From Prevotellaceae bacterium UBA1720 (lineage in GTDB: Bacteria > Bacteroidota > Bacteroidia > Bacteroidales > Bacteroidaceae): a stretch of DNA of 8,182 nucleotides. The notes beneath the pieces are model-generated. The model saw nothing but the letters and a program-made list of their open reading frames with translations. It was not told the origin of the DNA and did no database searches. This document shows positions 1-6,373 of the stretch, piece by piece. The stretch is from contig DCIS01000096.1 in assembly GCA_002317475.1 (NCBI GenBank), positions 16,519-24,700 on the forward strand, read 5' to 3'. A program made the translations under genes and the position numbers. Each line of letters opens with the position of its first letter. Position 1 is the stretch's first letter.

Positions 1-362
1 TTCTGGTACTTATCAACCAGCATGCCATCCAGCACCTTGAGGTCAAACCTGCCTTTCTTCAGAGCCTTGAAGCGTATCTTCATCAGTTCCTGGTCACCCT
101 CGGCATACTTCTGCTCACCCAGGTTGACGAAGGTGGGATAGAGTGCTTTCTGACCATTCTTGTGCAGACGATCATAGGTCATGTTGTACATCTGGCCGAG
201 ATTTGGTGCATCAACACCCTGGTATTCGAAGGCAGAGGCATCGTATGGCAACGCCATGCTGAGTGCATTTACGCTGCGCAGTGCCTTGCCCGTAACGGTG
301 ATGACCACCTCATCTCCAGTATTATACTGCACCTTGTCCGTCTTCACCGTGACGTTACCCTC
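1..362 (-). other. Cohesin-like beta-sandwich domain in the GH31 protein (cut by edge)
   Basis: From about residue 1125 to the window edge the chain reads as a beta sandwich. It opens with VKTDKVQYNTGDEVVITVTG, continues with ALSMALPYDASAFEYQGV and ends with MKIRFKALKKGRFDLKVLDG. The GD-x-V-x-I-x-V opening and the YD-x-S-x-FE-Y strand are typical of cohesin or cohesin-like domains. A generic Ig-like domain is the alternative. The end of the domain is missing. Confidence 0.55.
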
Positions 363-3300
363 CACACTGGGCACCTTACGACTGCTGACTCCCGTCTCCA
401 ATTCGATGGCCACTGCAGAGATATCATAAGCATCAATCAGACCATTCTGATTCAGGTCTCCCTTCGAGACGTAACCCTCGTAGTCGGAGTCTCCCGCGCG
501 CAGGCCCGTATAATTAAGGTATGAGGTGAGGTCGTTCTCGTCCAGACGTCCATCCTGATTGATATCACCGGGCACGTAATGCTCGCTGCCTGGTTCACGG
601 AAGATATATATCTGCTGACCACTACCGAAGTTACCCAAAGCCTTGGTGACACGCAGACGGACATAGCGCATAGCCTTACCAGCAGCCTTCAGCGACATCT
701 CCTTCACCTTGCTGTCACGAGCCCAGGTGAAGTCACCGATATTGGTCCACTCCTGACGATCCATGCTGACCGCGATGCTACCCTCGAGGATGGTACCGTT
801 ACCGGCATCCAGACGAGGCAGGTACTGCAACTTGTCGAGGATGTTCACGCTACGCATATCGATGGTCAGGTCGAAGGGCACTGCCGTCTCGTTCCAGTCG
901 GTATGCCAGGTGCTGGTTTCGTCAAAATCAAAGAGATGAGCCTCACTCTGTCCACCCTGGGCAGCTGTGGTACACTCGGCACGCATACCATGGATGGCAA
1001 AGCGCAGCGGATCAGCCGTTGTGCTGGCACTGACAGTGGTCCAGCCACTCTCGCCGTCCTTGTTCACGGCGCGCACCTTCATCGTGTAGTTTGTCTCAGG
1101 CTCCAGGTCGTCGATGGTGTAGGCCAACTGACGAATGGTGCTGTACACCTGACCCTGGAACTCCACCTCGTAATAGTCGGCATTCACCACAGCAGGCCAC
1201 TGGGGCGTGAGCGAGTAAGCCGCATTGGGGGTGATGGTAGCCTTGGGAGACTCCAGTGTTCCGGTCTTGTCCAGGTCGGGGTTAGCCACGTTCTGCACCA
1301 CCTTCTCCACCTCGATGGTCACGGTATGCTTCGCGAGGTCAACCTTCTCTGCAAGTACCACGTAGAGTTGCTTCATGAGGGGCAGTTTGGCACTCTGCTC
1401 CTGCATGTTCTGGCAGAAGATGCTGGGATCACCAGCCTCAGCAAGGATTACTGCCACCTTCTTACCATCCACCTTGGCCGTCACCTTACCGTAAGTACCC
1501 AGAATGGGCATCACCAGGCTAATCTGCTTCTCGGTGACACAACCCTCGTAATCGCCCTTCATGGGGTTGATAGTTACGGTGAACTTGTTTTTAGCATCCA
1601 GTTCGCTTTCGATGAGCGTAGTGGTGTAGGAACCGTTCAGGTAGGCCTGCGTCTTTCCGTCATCATCATAGAGATTGAAGGCAGTCTTCTCACCAGGGAT
1701 GACCAGCAGTTTCAGGAGGTCACTCCTTGCCTCTCGTGGTGTATTGTGCGCCTCGGTGATGGGGATGATAGCACCCAGACGGGCAAAGGTAGGCATCTTC
1801 CACAGAGGGGCAGCGAAATCATTGAGGATACGTCCACCCTCGTACACCTTGCCGTCATAGACATCCATCCAAAGTCCCTTGGGCAAGTAGATGCCATCAC
1901 GTACGTCATCGTAGGCTGTGGGGAGGTCCTGTCCGTTGTGCTTGTAAGCCGTTGCACGAGTCTCCTTGTAGATAGGAGCCACGAGCAACGATGGACCGTA
2001 CATGAACTGGTATTGTGTACCGGTACCCAGCGTGTAGTCGTTCTCATCATCCAGGAACATGGCTCGTATCATAGGCATACCCGTCACTGCCTCATGGGCA
2101 ATGCTATAGGTATAAGGCATCAGTACGGACTTCAGTTTCAGGTAGTTGCGATTGATACTGGTGGCTGGTTCACCCAAGGCCTGAGGGTACTTGGGATTTC
2201 GTCCCCACCCATCCATATTGAGCTGCATGGGGGTGTAGGTCTTCCATTGGTAGTCACGTACGTTGACCGATACATGCTTACCACCAAAGATTCCATCCAT
2301 ATCACTGCTCACGTTGGGCTGACCAGACAGTCCGCAACCAATGTAGGTAGGGATATGGAAACGGATGTATTCCCACTCACCACCTGTCTGGTCACCGGTC
2401 CAGATACCGGCATAGCGCTGCGTACCTGTCCAGCCATCAAGGGTGATGATGAAGGGACGAGCCTCATCACCGTAGTAAGGCATCACCTGAGCCACATCTG
2501 CCACGCCGTTCAGTCCAAACGAATAACCGGCACCAACCCAGGCCACATCGGTCTTCAGTACGCGCACACCCGCATCGCGAACCTCTCTTATAATATCACG
2601 TTGCAAAAGGGCCTCGACACCCTCTTTGGGGTGCAGGTCACTCTGGGTCCAAAGACCTATCTCTACGCCCTTCTGACGGGCATATTCGCCAAACTGCTTA
2701 AGATTCTCCACGTTGCCCTCCAAGGTCTCTGTCTGACCATAACCAGCACCATAACCATCATTGGGAAGGAACCAGCCCAAAGGCATGTCATTGTCCAGAT
2801 AACGGTCTACTGCGGCACGGGCAGAGAACTGATAGTTCTGCTTCTCTCCATTCAGACTTTCCTTTACACCTCCGTTGTCCTTCTGACTCTCGTTGTAGGT
2901 CTTGCCATCCTCGTATGCCATAAAACCATTGCCATTCTCAGCAACTGTCCAATAATCTCTGTTATAAGCATTTAGATGACCCTCATAAAAACCGAACTTA
3001 GGCAGTAGAACGGGATTTCCCGTCAGCTGATAGTAGTCGTTGAGCAAGGATACGGCCTTATCATCAATCATGACAAAAAGGTCAAGATAATCGGTCTCGT
3101 GCGTGATGGTGGTAGTGTGCCCATCAGTTGCACCGAAATCATACTTGCCAGGTGAGAAAGTATAGGGCATCAAGGCATAACCTGTCGTACTCCAGAAGAA
3201 AGGAGCAGGACTGGCCACACCACCATCCACCCAACTGTTGGTGTTCTCAATGGCAATCACCTTGCCCTTGTGACTGAAACGTCCATTCTGACAACCTCCA

Positions 3301-3734
3301 CCATAGAAATTAGCCTTGTCAGGCTGATAGAAACTCATGCTCACCGTCCTGGAAGAAAAGTCAATGGGAGCAGTTTGGCGCAGCACTTGCTGCCCCGTTT
3401 TCAGGTCTCCTACGGTAAGGTATCCTTCTTTTGTAAACTGAATAAGGAGGCGCTTTGTCGTGAGCGAACTACCGTTCGTGAGGATTCGCTGCACGTTACG
3501 GCGCGGACTATCAGCTAGAATTTCGGCATGAGGATCGCTTACAGGAGCACGCAGGAACCCACCATTTGGATCCTGAAACAGACGGAAGATATTCTCGCCA
3601 TAGAAATCCAGATACATCGTGCCACCCTCTGTCTCCACTTGAACCGTGTGACTGTTGATTCTCTGAACTTTCTGGGCATAAATACTCATGCCGCAAAGCA
3701 GCAGAAATGACGCTACGATTGTTATCTTCTTCAT
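1..3734 (-). CDS. Secreted multidomain GH31 glycoside hydrolase (3' end outside window)
   Basis: Retaining alpha-glycosidase of family GH31, exported. 1244 codons are visible, with no stop before the left edge. Residues 1-20 are a signal peptide (MKKITIVASFLLLCGMSIYA, then Q21). An N-terminal beta domain is followed by a TIM barrel from about residue 245. The probable nucleophile is D396 in LKTDVAWVG and the probable acid/base is D448 in IWTGDQTGGEWEYIRFHIP. GH31 domain C holds W622 and ends in FARLGAIIPI; a DUF5110-like domain has YDDDGK at 689-694. FN3 (about 827-907), an F5/8C/CBM32-like domain (about 911-1052), two dockerin-type loops (1057 and 1093) and a cohesin-like domain (1125 on) follow. 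An in-frame ATG at 3740 would add two residues (M-Y); MKK was preferred as a typical signal-peptide start. The GH31 assignment is firm. Substrate is not proven: the catalytic motifs and modular layout resemble, from memory, the GH31 alpha-N-acetylgalactosaminidase group rather than classical alpha-glucosidases or xylosidases. Confidence 0.93.
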   Translation of the reverse strand, partial: MKKITIVASFLLLCGMSIYAQKVQRINSHTVQVETEGGTMYLDFYGENIFRLFQDPNGGFLRAPVSDPHAEILADSPRRNVQRILTNGSSLTTKRLLIQFTKEGYLTVGDLKTGQQVLRQTAPIDFSSRTVSMSFYQPDKANFYGGGCQNGRFSHKGKVIAIENTNSWVDGGVASPAPFFWSTTGYALMPYTFSPGKYDFGATDGHTTTITHETDYLDLFVMIDDKAVSLLNDYYQLTGNPVLLPKFGFYEGHLNAYNRDYWTVAENGNGFMAYEDGKTYNESQKDNGGVKESLNGEKQNYQFSARAAVDRYLDNDMPLGWFLPNDGYGAGYGQTETLEGNVENLKQFGEYARQKGVEIGLWTQSDLHPKEGVEALLQRDIIREVRDAGVRVLKTDVAWVGAGYSFGLNGVADVAQVMPYYGDEARPFIITLDGWTGTQRYAGIWTGDQTGGEWEYIRFHIPTYIGCGLSGQPNVSSDMDGIFGGKHVSVNVRDYQWKTYTPMQLNMDGWGRNPKYPQALGEPATSINRNYLKLKSVLMPYTYSIAHEAVTGMPMIRAMFLDDENDYTLGTGTQYQFMYGPSLLVAPIYKETRATAYKHNGQDLPTAYDDVRDGIYLPKGLWMDVYDGKVYEGGRILNDFAAPLWKMPTFARLGAIIPITEAHNTPREARSDLLKLLVIPGEKTAFNLYDDDGKTQAYLNGSYTTTLIESELDAKNKFTVTINPMKGDYEGCVTEKQISLVMPILGTYGKVTAKVDGKKVAVILAEAGDPSIFCQNMQEQSAKLPLMKQLYVVLAEKVDLAKHTVTIEVEKVVQNVANPDLDKTGTLESPKATITPNAAYSLTPQWPAVVNADYYEVEFQGQVYSTIRQLAYTIDDLEPETNYTMKVRAVNKDGESGWTTVSASTTADPLRFAIHGMRAECTTAAQGGQSEAHLFDFDETSTWHTDWNETAVPFDLTIDMRSVNILDKLQYLPRLDAGNGTILEGSIAVSMDRQEWTNIGDFTWARDSKVKEMSLKAAGKAMRYVRLRVTKALGNFGSGQQIYIFREPGSEHYVPGDINQDGRLDENDLTSYLNYTGLRAGDSDYEGYVSKGDLNQNGLIDAYDISAVAIELETGVSSRKVPSVEGNVTVKTDKVQYNTGDEVVITVTGKALRSVNALSMALPYDASAFEYQGVDAPNLGQMYNMTYDRLHKNGQKALYPTFVNLGEQKYAEGDQELMKIRFKALKKGRFDLKVLDGMLVDKYQ
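399..566 (-). other. Dockerin-type duplicated calcium loops in the GH31 protein
   Basis: Two F-hand-like calcium loops lie 36 residues apart. The first is D1057-I-N-Q-D-G-R-L-D-E-N-D1068; the second is D1093-L-N-Q-N-G-L-I-D-A-Y-D1104. Both keep the D-x-N-x-D/N-G-x-[IL]-D-x-x-D pattern of type I dockerins. In Bacteroidetes such modules occur in non-cellulosomal enzymes, so an intramolecular or structural role is as likely as scaffold docking. Confidence 0.8.
579..1004 (-). other. F5/8 type C (CBM32-like) domain of the GH31 protein
   Basis: Residues about 911-1052 of the GH31 protein. The region contains FDFDETSTWHTDW near its start, then GSIAVSMDRQEWTNIGDF and a late MRYVRLRVTKAL strand. This order is typical of discoidin-like beta-sandwich domains that bind galactose-type or amino-sugar glycans at the cell surface. 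It follows directly on the FN3 linker domain. The ligand cannot be read from the sequence. Confidence 0.75.
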
Positions 3735-3762
3735 GTACATGACATTATTTTGGTTTTGGGGT

Positions 3763-3770
3763 CAAAGTTA
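3763..3770 (-). promoter_or_regulatory. Bacteroidetes -7 box for the GH31 gene
   Basis: Read on the minus strand this is TAACTTTG, a match to the Bacteroidetes -7 consensus TAnnTTTG. It lies about 28 bases before the ATG at 3734, giving a short leader. A CG plus eight-T tract sits just upstream. No clear TTTG -33 box is seen 19-21 bases upstream, so the promoter is only half supported. Confidence 0.5.
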
Positions 3771-3792
3771 AGCAAAAAAAACGAAAGTATCA

Positions 3793-3824
3793 TTAGGTTT
3801 TCACCGTTTTTTTTCGTACCTTTG
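3793..3824 (+). promoter_or_regulatory. Promoter of the coiled-coil membrane protein gene
   Basis: TACCTTTG at 3817-3824 fits the -7 consensus TAnnTTTG. TTAG at 3793-3796 is one mismatch from the -33 box TTTG, with a 20-base spacer containing a run of eight T. Transcription would start near 3830, giving a leader of roughly 28 bases before the ATG at 3858. Confidence 0.6.
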
Positions 3825-3857
3825 CATCTGTAATACAAATTAATAACGCGCACACAC

Positions 3858-4820
3858 ATGGACAACAGTAGCAATAATTACAACGCACCCACGCAACCCT
3901 CTGACAATCAGTCACAAAAATCAAAGGGAACGGGTAAAATCATCACTATGGCGGTCATTCTGGGCCTCCTGCTGATTGCCGTACTGGCAGGATGGTACTT
4001 CTCATACCAGAAGCAGAATGCCGACAATGCAGAGCGCATGGCCGAGGTGGAGCAGCTCCGACAACTGGCCGAGATGGACAAGGCCGAGATGGAGAACGAA
4101 TACGCCAATTTCGCTGCACAATACAACGAGATGAAGATGCAGATCAACAACGACTCGCTGGTGGCACAGCTCGAGGCTGAACAGAGACGTTCAGAGGAGT
4201 TGCTGGCCGAACTGCAACGCACCAAGTCGTCTGACGCGAAAGAGATCCTGCGCCTGAAGAAGGAACTGGAGACCCTGCGTGCCATCCTGAAGGATTTCGT
4301 ACATCAGGTGGATTCATTGCAACGCCTGAACGAGGCATTGACCAACGAGAACCAGAACCTGCGCGATGCCAACCAGCAGGCTCAGGAGCATATCACCAAC
4401 CTCAACACCGAACGTGAGGCACTGACCGAGAAGGTAAACATCGCTGCTCAGCTGGACGCAACGGGTATCACAGGACAGGGTCTGAACAAGAAGGGAAAGA
4501 GTGAGGCTAAGATTAAGAATGTCAAGAAGTTGGCCGTATCATTTAACATCAGCCGTAACGTTACTGCCCAGGCAGGAAACCGTAGCATCTACGTACGTAT
4601 CTCCACCCCAACAGGCGAGGTACTGACCCGCGGTGGCAGTTTCCCCTACCAGAACAAGAACCTGGAGTACTCAATGCGCAAGGATATTGAATACACGGGC
4701 GAGGAGACTCCCGTCACCGTCTACTGGGACGTGGCAGAATCACTCTCTGCTGGCACCTACCGCGCTGACATCTTTGCTGACGGACACAATATCGGTACCA
4801 CCACCTTTAGCTTCAAGTAA
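3858..4820 (+). CDS. Membrane-anchored coiled-coil protein, unknown function
   Basis: A 320-residue protein I cannot assign to a named family. A hydrophilic Asn/Gln/Ser-rich N-terminus (1-27) precedes one transmembrane helix (about 28-48, IITMAVILGLLLIAVLAGWYF). A charged Glu/Gln/Leu-rich coiled coil runs from about 52 to 195. After a glycine-rich hinge (TGITGQGLNKKGKSEAK), residues about 215-320 are beta-rich, containing SIYVRISTPTGEVLTRGG and ending TFSFK, and resemble a small beta sandwich. With one helix and few positive charges before it, the coiled coil and C-terminal domain probably lie in the periplasm. Automated annotation may label such proteins as chromosome-partitioning or SMC-like because of the coiled coil; nothing here supports that. 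The start is the first ATG after a good promoter and no Shine-Dalgarno sequence is present. It appears to be an independent unit, with a hairpin directly after the stop. Confidence 0.9.
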   Translation: MDNSSNNYNAPTQPSDNQSQKSKGTGKIITMAVILGLLLIAVLAGWYFSYQKQNADNAERMAEVEQLRQLAEMDKAEMENEYANFAAQYNEMKMQINNDSLVAQLEAEQRRSEELLAELQRTKSSDAKEILRLKKELETLRAILKDFVHQVDSLQRLNEALTNENQNLRDANQQAQEHITNLNTEREALTEKVNIAAQLDATGITGQGLNKKGKSEAKIKNVKKLAVSFNISRNVTAQAGNRSIYVRISTPTGEVLTRGGSFPYQNKNLEYSMRKDIEYTGEETPVTVYWDVAESLSAGTYRADIFADGHNIGTTTFSFK

Positions 4821-4822
4821 GA

Positions 4823-4844
4823 CCCCCTAACCCCCTTTAGGGGG
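4823..4844 (+). terminator. C/G hairpin after the coiled-coil gene, possible terminator
   Basis: CCCCCTAA (4823-4830) pairs perfectly with TTAGGGGG (4837-4844) around a six-base loop, starting two bases after the stop codon. The downstream sequence GAACTATTTA has only a weak T tract, so it may terminate poorly or act as an RNA-stability hairpin. A second pairing of the loop C-run with the G-run is also possible. Confidence 0.45.
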
Positions 4845-4859
4845 GAACTATTTACATAA

Positions 4860-4891
4860 GAATCACCAAAACACCGAATCACCGAAATTCT
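4860..4891 (+). repeat. Degenerate 8-base tandem repeats upstream of the EIIC gene
   Basis: Four consecutive octamers can be read: GAATCACC, AAAACACC, GAATCACC and the diverged GAAATTCT. The first and third are identical. The tract lies between the hairpin and the EIIC start and has no coding role. No TAnnTTTG box is visible between 4821 and 4908. Confidence 0.5.
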
Positions 4892-4908
4892 AAAACCAAA
4901 ACAACCAC

Positions 4909-6291
4909 ATGGAAACAGTATTTAGTTACATCCTCGGCCTGGGAGCCCCTGTCATGATGCCTATCATCTTCACCATCTTAGGCGTATGTATCGGCATCAA
5001 ATTCGGCAAGGCTCTGAAGAGCGGCCTCTACGTAGGCGTCGGATTTGTAGGTCTGAGCATCATCACCAAGTTGCTGACAGACAGTCTCGGTCCGGCATTG
5101 GGACAGGTGGTGGAAATCTACGACCTCAACCTGCAAGTATTTGACATGGGATGGCCAGCAGCAGCTGCCGTTGCCTACAACACCTTGGTGGGCTCTTTCA
5201 TCATCCCCGTCTGCTTAGGCATCAACCTTGTCATGCTGCTCTTAGGTTGCACACGCACCGTCAACATCGACCTCTGGAACTACTGGCATTATGCCTTCAT
5301 CGGAGCCGTCATCTACTTCATGACGGACAGTGTGGCATGGGGCTTCTTCGGTGCTATCGTGTGCTTTATCATCACCTTGGTGCTCGCCGACATGACCGCC
5401 AAGCGTTTCCAGCAGTTCTACCCCAAGATGGAGGGTATCAGCATTCCCCAACCTTTCTGCCAGGGCTTCATGCCTTTCGCTGTGGTTATTAACAAGGCGT
5501 TAGACTATGTGCCTGGCATCAACAAGGTGAACATCGACGCAGAGGGACTGAAGAAGAAATTCGGTATCTTCGGCGAACCCCTCGTCTTAGGTGTCATCAT
5601 CGGCATCATCATTGGTTGCTTAGCCTGCAAGGACACCACCGAAATGGTTGACAACATTCCCGCCATTTTGACCTTGGGCATCAAGATGGGTGCAGTCATG
5701 GAACTTATCCCTCGTATCACAGGACTCTTCATCGAAGGTTTGAAACCCATCAGCGAGGCTACACGCGAACTGATTGCGAAGAAGTTCGGTGAGAAGAAGG
5801 AACTCTACATCGGTATGTCTCCAGCCTTGGTGATTGGTCACCCCACAACCTTGGTGGTGAGCCTCTTACTCATCCCCGTGACACTTGCCTTAGCCGTAGT
5901 GTTGCCCGGTAATCAATTCCTACCCTTAGCTTCATTGGCTGGTATGTTCTACGTTTTCGTGATGGTACTGCCCTACACCAATGGAAACGTACTGCGCAGC
6001 TTCATCGTGGGCCTCATCGTGGTAGCCATTGGCCTGTATTTCGTAACACTCATGGCTGGTGATTTCACCATGGCTGCCAGCGATGTCTACACCAAGACTC
6101 AGGATGCCACGGTGGCAGTCCCCAACGGTTTCCAGGCAGGTGCACTTGACTTTGCCAGCTCTCCCCTCTCCACGCTCATCTATGTCTGCACGAAGTATCT
6201 CAAGTACATCGGTGGTGGCATACTCATCATCCTCACCATGGCTCTGGTAGTATGGAACAAGGTGCAGATCAAGAAGGCTGAGAGCAAATAA
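4909..6291 (+). CDS. EIIC-GAT family permease (galactitol PTS IIC-like), orphan
   Basis: A 460-residue polytopic inner-membrane protein of the PTS EIIC-GAT family (PF03611), which includes E. coli GatC and is normally the sugar channel of a IIA-IIB-IIC complex. Length is normal for the family. Family-like signatures are YVGVGFVGL near the N-terminus, DMGWPAAAAVAY from D79, NIDLWNYWHYAFIGA around 119-133, ISIPQPF, the IFGEPLVLGVIIG segment, and YIGMSPALVIGHPTT from Y300. Several hydrophobic stretches, including about 5-29, 84-112, 129-160, 223-240 and 310-375, are membrane segments. From memory GatC has an Asp in the last motif (YIGLD) where this protein has Ser304; this needs an alignment. 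No IIA, IIB, HPr or EI gene is nearby, and Bacteroidetes usually lack the PTS, so PTS-independent transport is likely. The kduI gene 82 bases downstream suggests a uronate-derived substrate; that is inference. The start follows an A/C-rich leader typical of the phylum. Confidence 0.9.
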   Translation: METVFSYILGLGAPVMMPIIFTILGVCIGIKFGKALKSGLYVGVGFVGLSIITKLLTDSLGPALGQVVEIYDLNLQVFDMGWPAAAAVAYNTLVGSFIIPVCLGINLVMLLLGCTRTVNIDLWNYWHYAFIGAVIYFMTDSVAWGFFGAIVCFIITLVLADMTAKRFQQFYPKMEGISIPQPFCQGFMPFAVVINKALDYVPGINKVNIDAEGLKKKFGIFGEPLVLGVIIGIIIGCLACKDTTEMVDNIPAILTLGIKMGAVMELIPRITGLFIEGLKPISEATRELIAKKFGEKKELYIGMSPALVIGHPTTLVVSLLLIPVTLALAVVLPGNQFLPLASLAGMFYVFVMVLPYTNGNVLRSFIVGLIVVAIGLYFVTLMAGDFTMAASDVYTKTQDATVAVPNGFQAGALDFASSPLSTLIYVCTKYLKYIGGGILIILTMALVVWNKVQIKKAESK

Positions 6292-6323
6292 TGTTGAGGT
6301 CACTTGCTTAAACACTATAAAGA

Positions 6324-6331
6324 TAAATTTG
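6324..6331 (+). promoter_or_regulatory. Candidate -7 box upstream of kduI
   Basis: TAAATTTG matches TAnnTTTG and lies 42 bases before the chosen kduI ATG. The nearest -33-like element is CTTG at 6303-6306, with a 17-base spacer that is shorter than the usual 19-21. The gene may therefore have its own promoter as well as being read through from the EIIC gene. Confidence 0.4.
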
Positions 6332-6336
6332 ATTAC

Positions 6337-6348
6337 TTACTTAAGTAA
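6337..6348. promoter_or_regulatory. Perfect 12-bp palindrome before kduI, possible operator
   Basis: TTACTTAAGTAA reads the same on both strands. It lies just after the candidate -7 box, about where transcription would start, which would suit a repressor site. No known regulator is identified, and AT-rich palindromes of this length can occur by chance. Confidence 0.3.
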
Positions 6349-6373
6349 ACCAAAACTTACAATCATATCAACA

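Noticed and set aside
579..2975. A 798-codon open frame on the plus strand, opposite the GH31 gene
   Set aside because: It lies wholly antisense to the GH31 coding region, which has a clear signal peptide, catalytic motifs and domain order. The open frame has no recognisable domain, is rich in His, Leu, Val and Thr as expected from reverse-complement codon bias, and has no promoter.
3692..3703. LLLCG in the GH31 signal peptide as a lipobox
   Set aside because: The residue before Cys14 is Leu instead of Gly, Ala or Ser, and a good signal peptidase I site (IYA before Q21) follows, so a lipoprotein is unlikely.
3738..3740. Alternative GH31 start two codons upstream (M-Y-M-K-K)
   Set aside because: Possible, but the MKK start gives the more typical signal peptide; the choice does not change the mature protein.
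5151..5492. Open frame inside the EIIC gene, rich in His, Arg and Leu
   Set aside because: It is an out-of-frame shadow of the EIIC gene with no domain features.
6329..6373. Upstream in-frame ATG that would extend KduI by 15 residues
   Set aside because: The extension would put a Lys-containing stretch before a signal peptide that begins properly at 6374 with MNKK. The upstream ATG also lies within the candidate -7 box.
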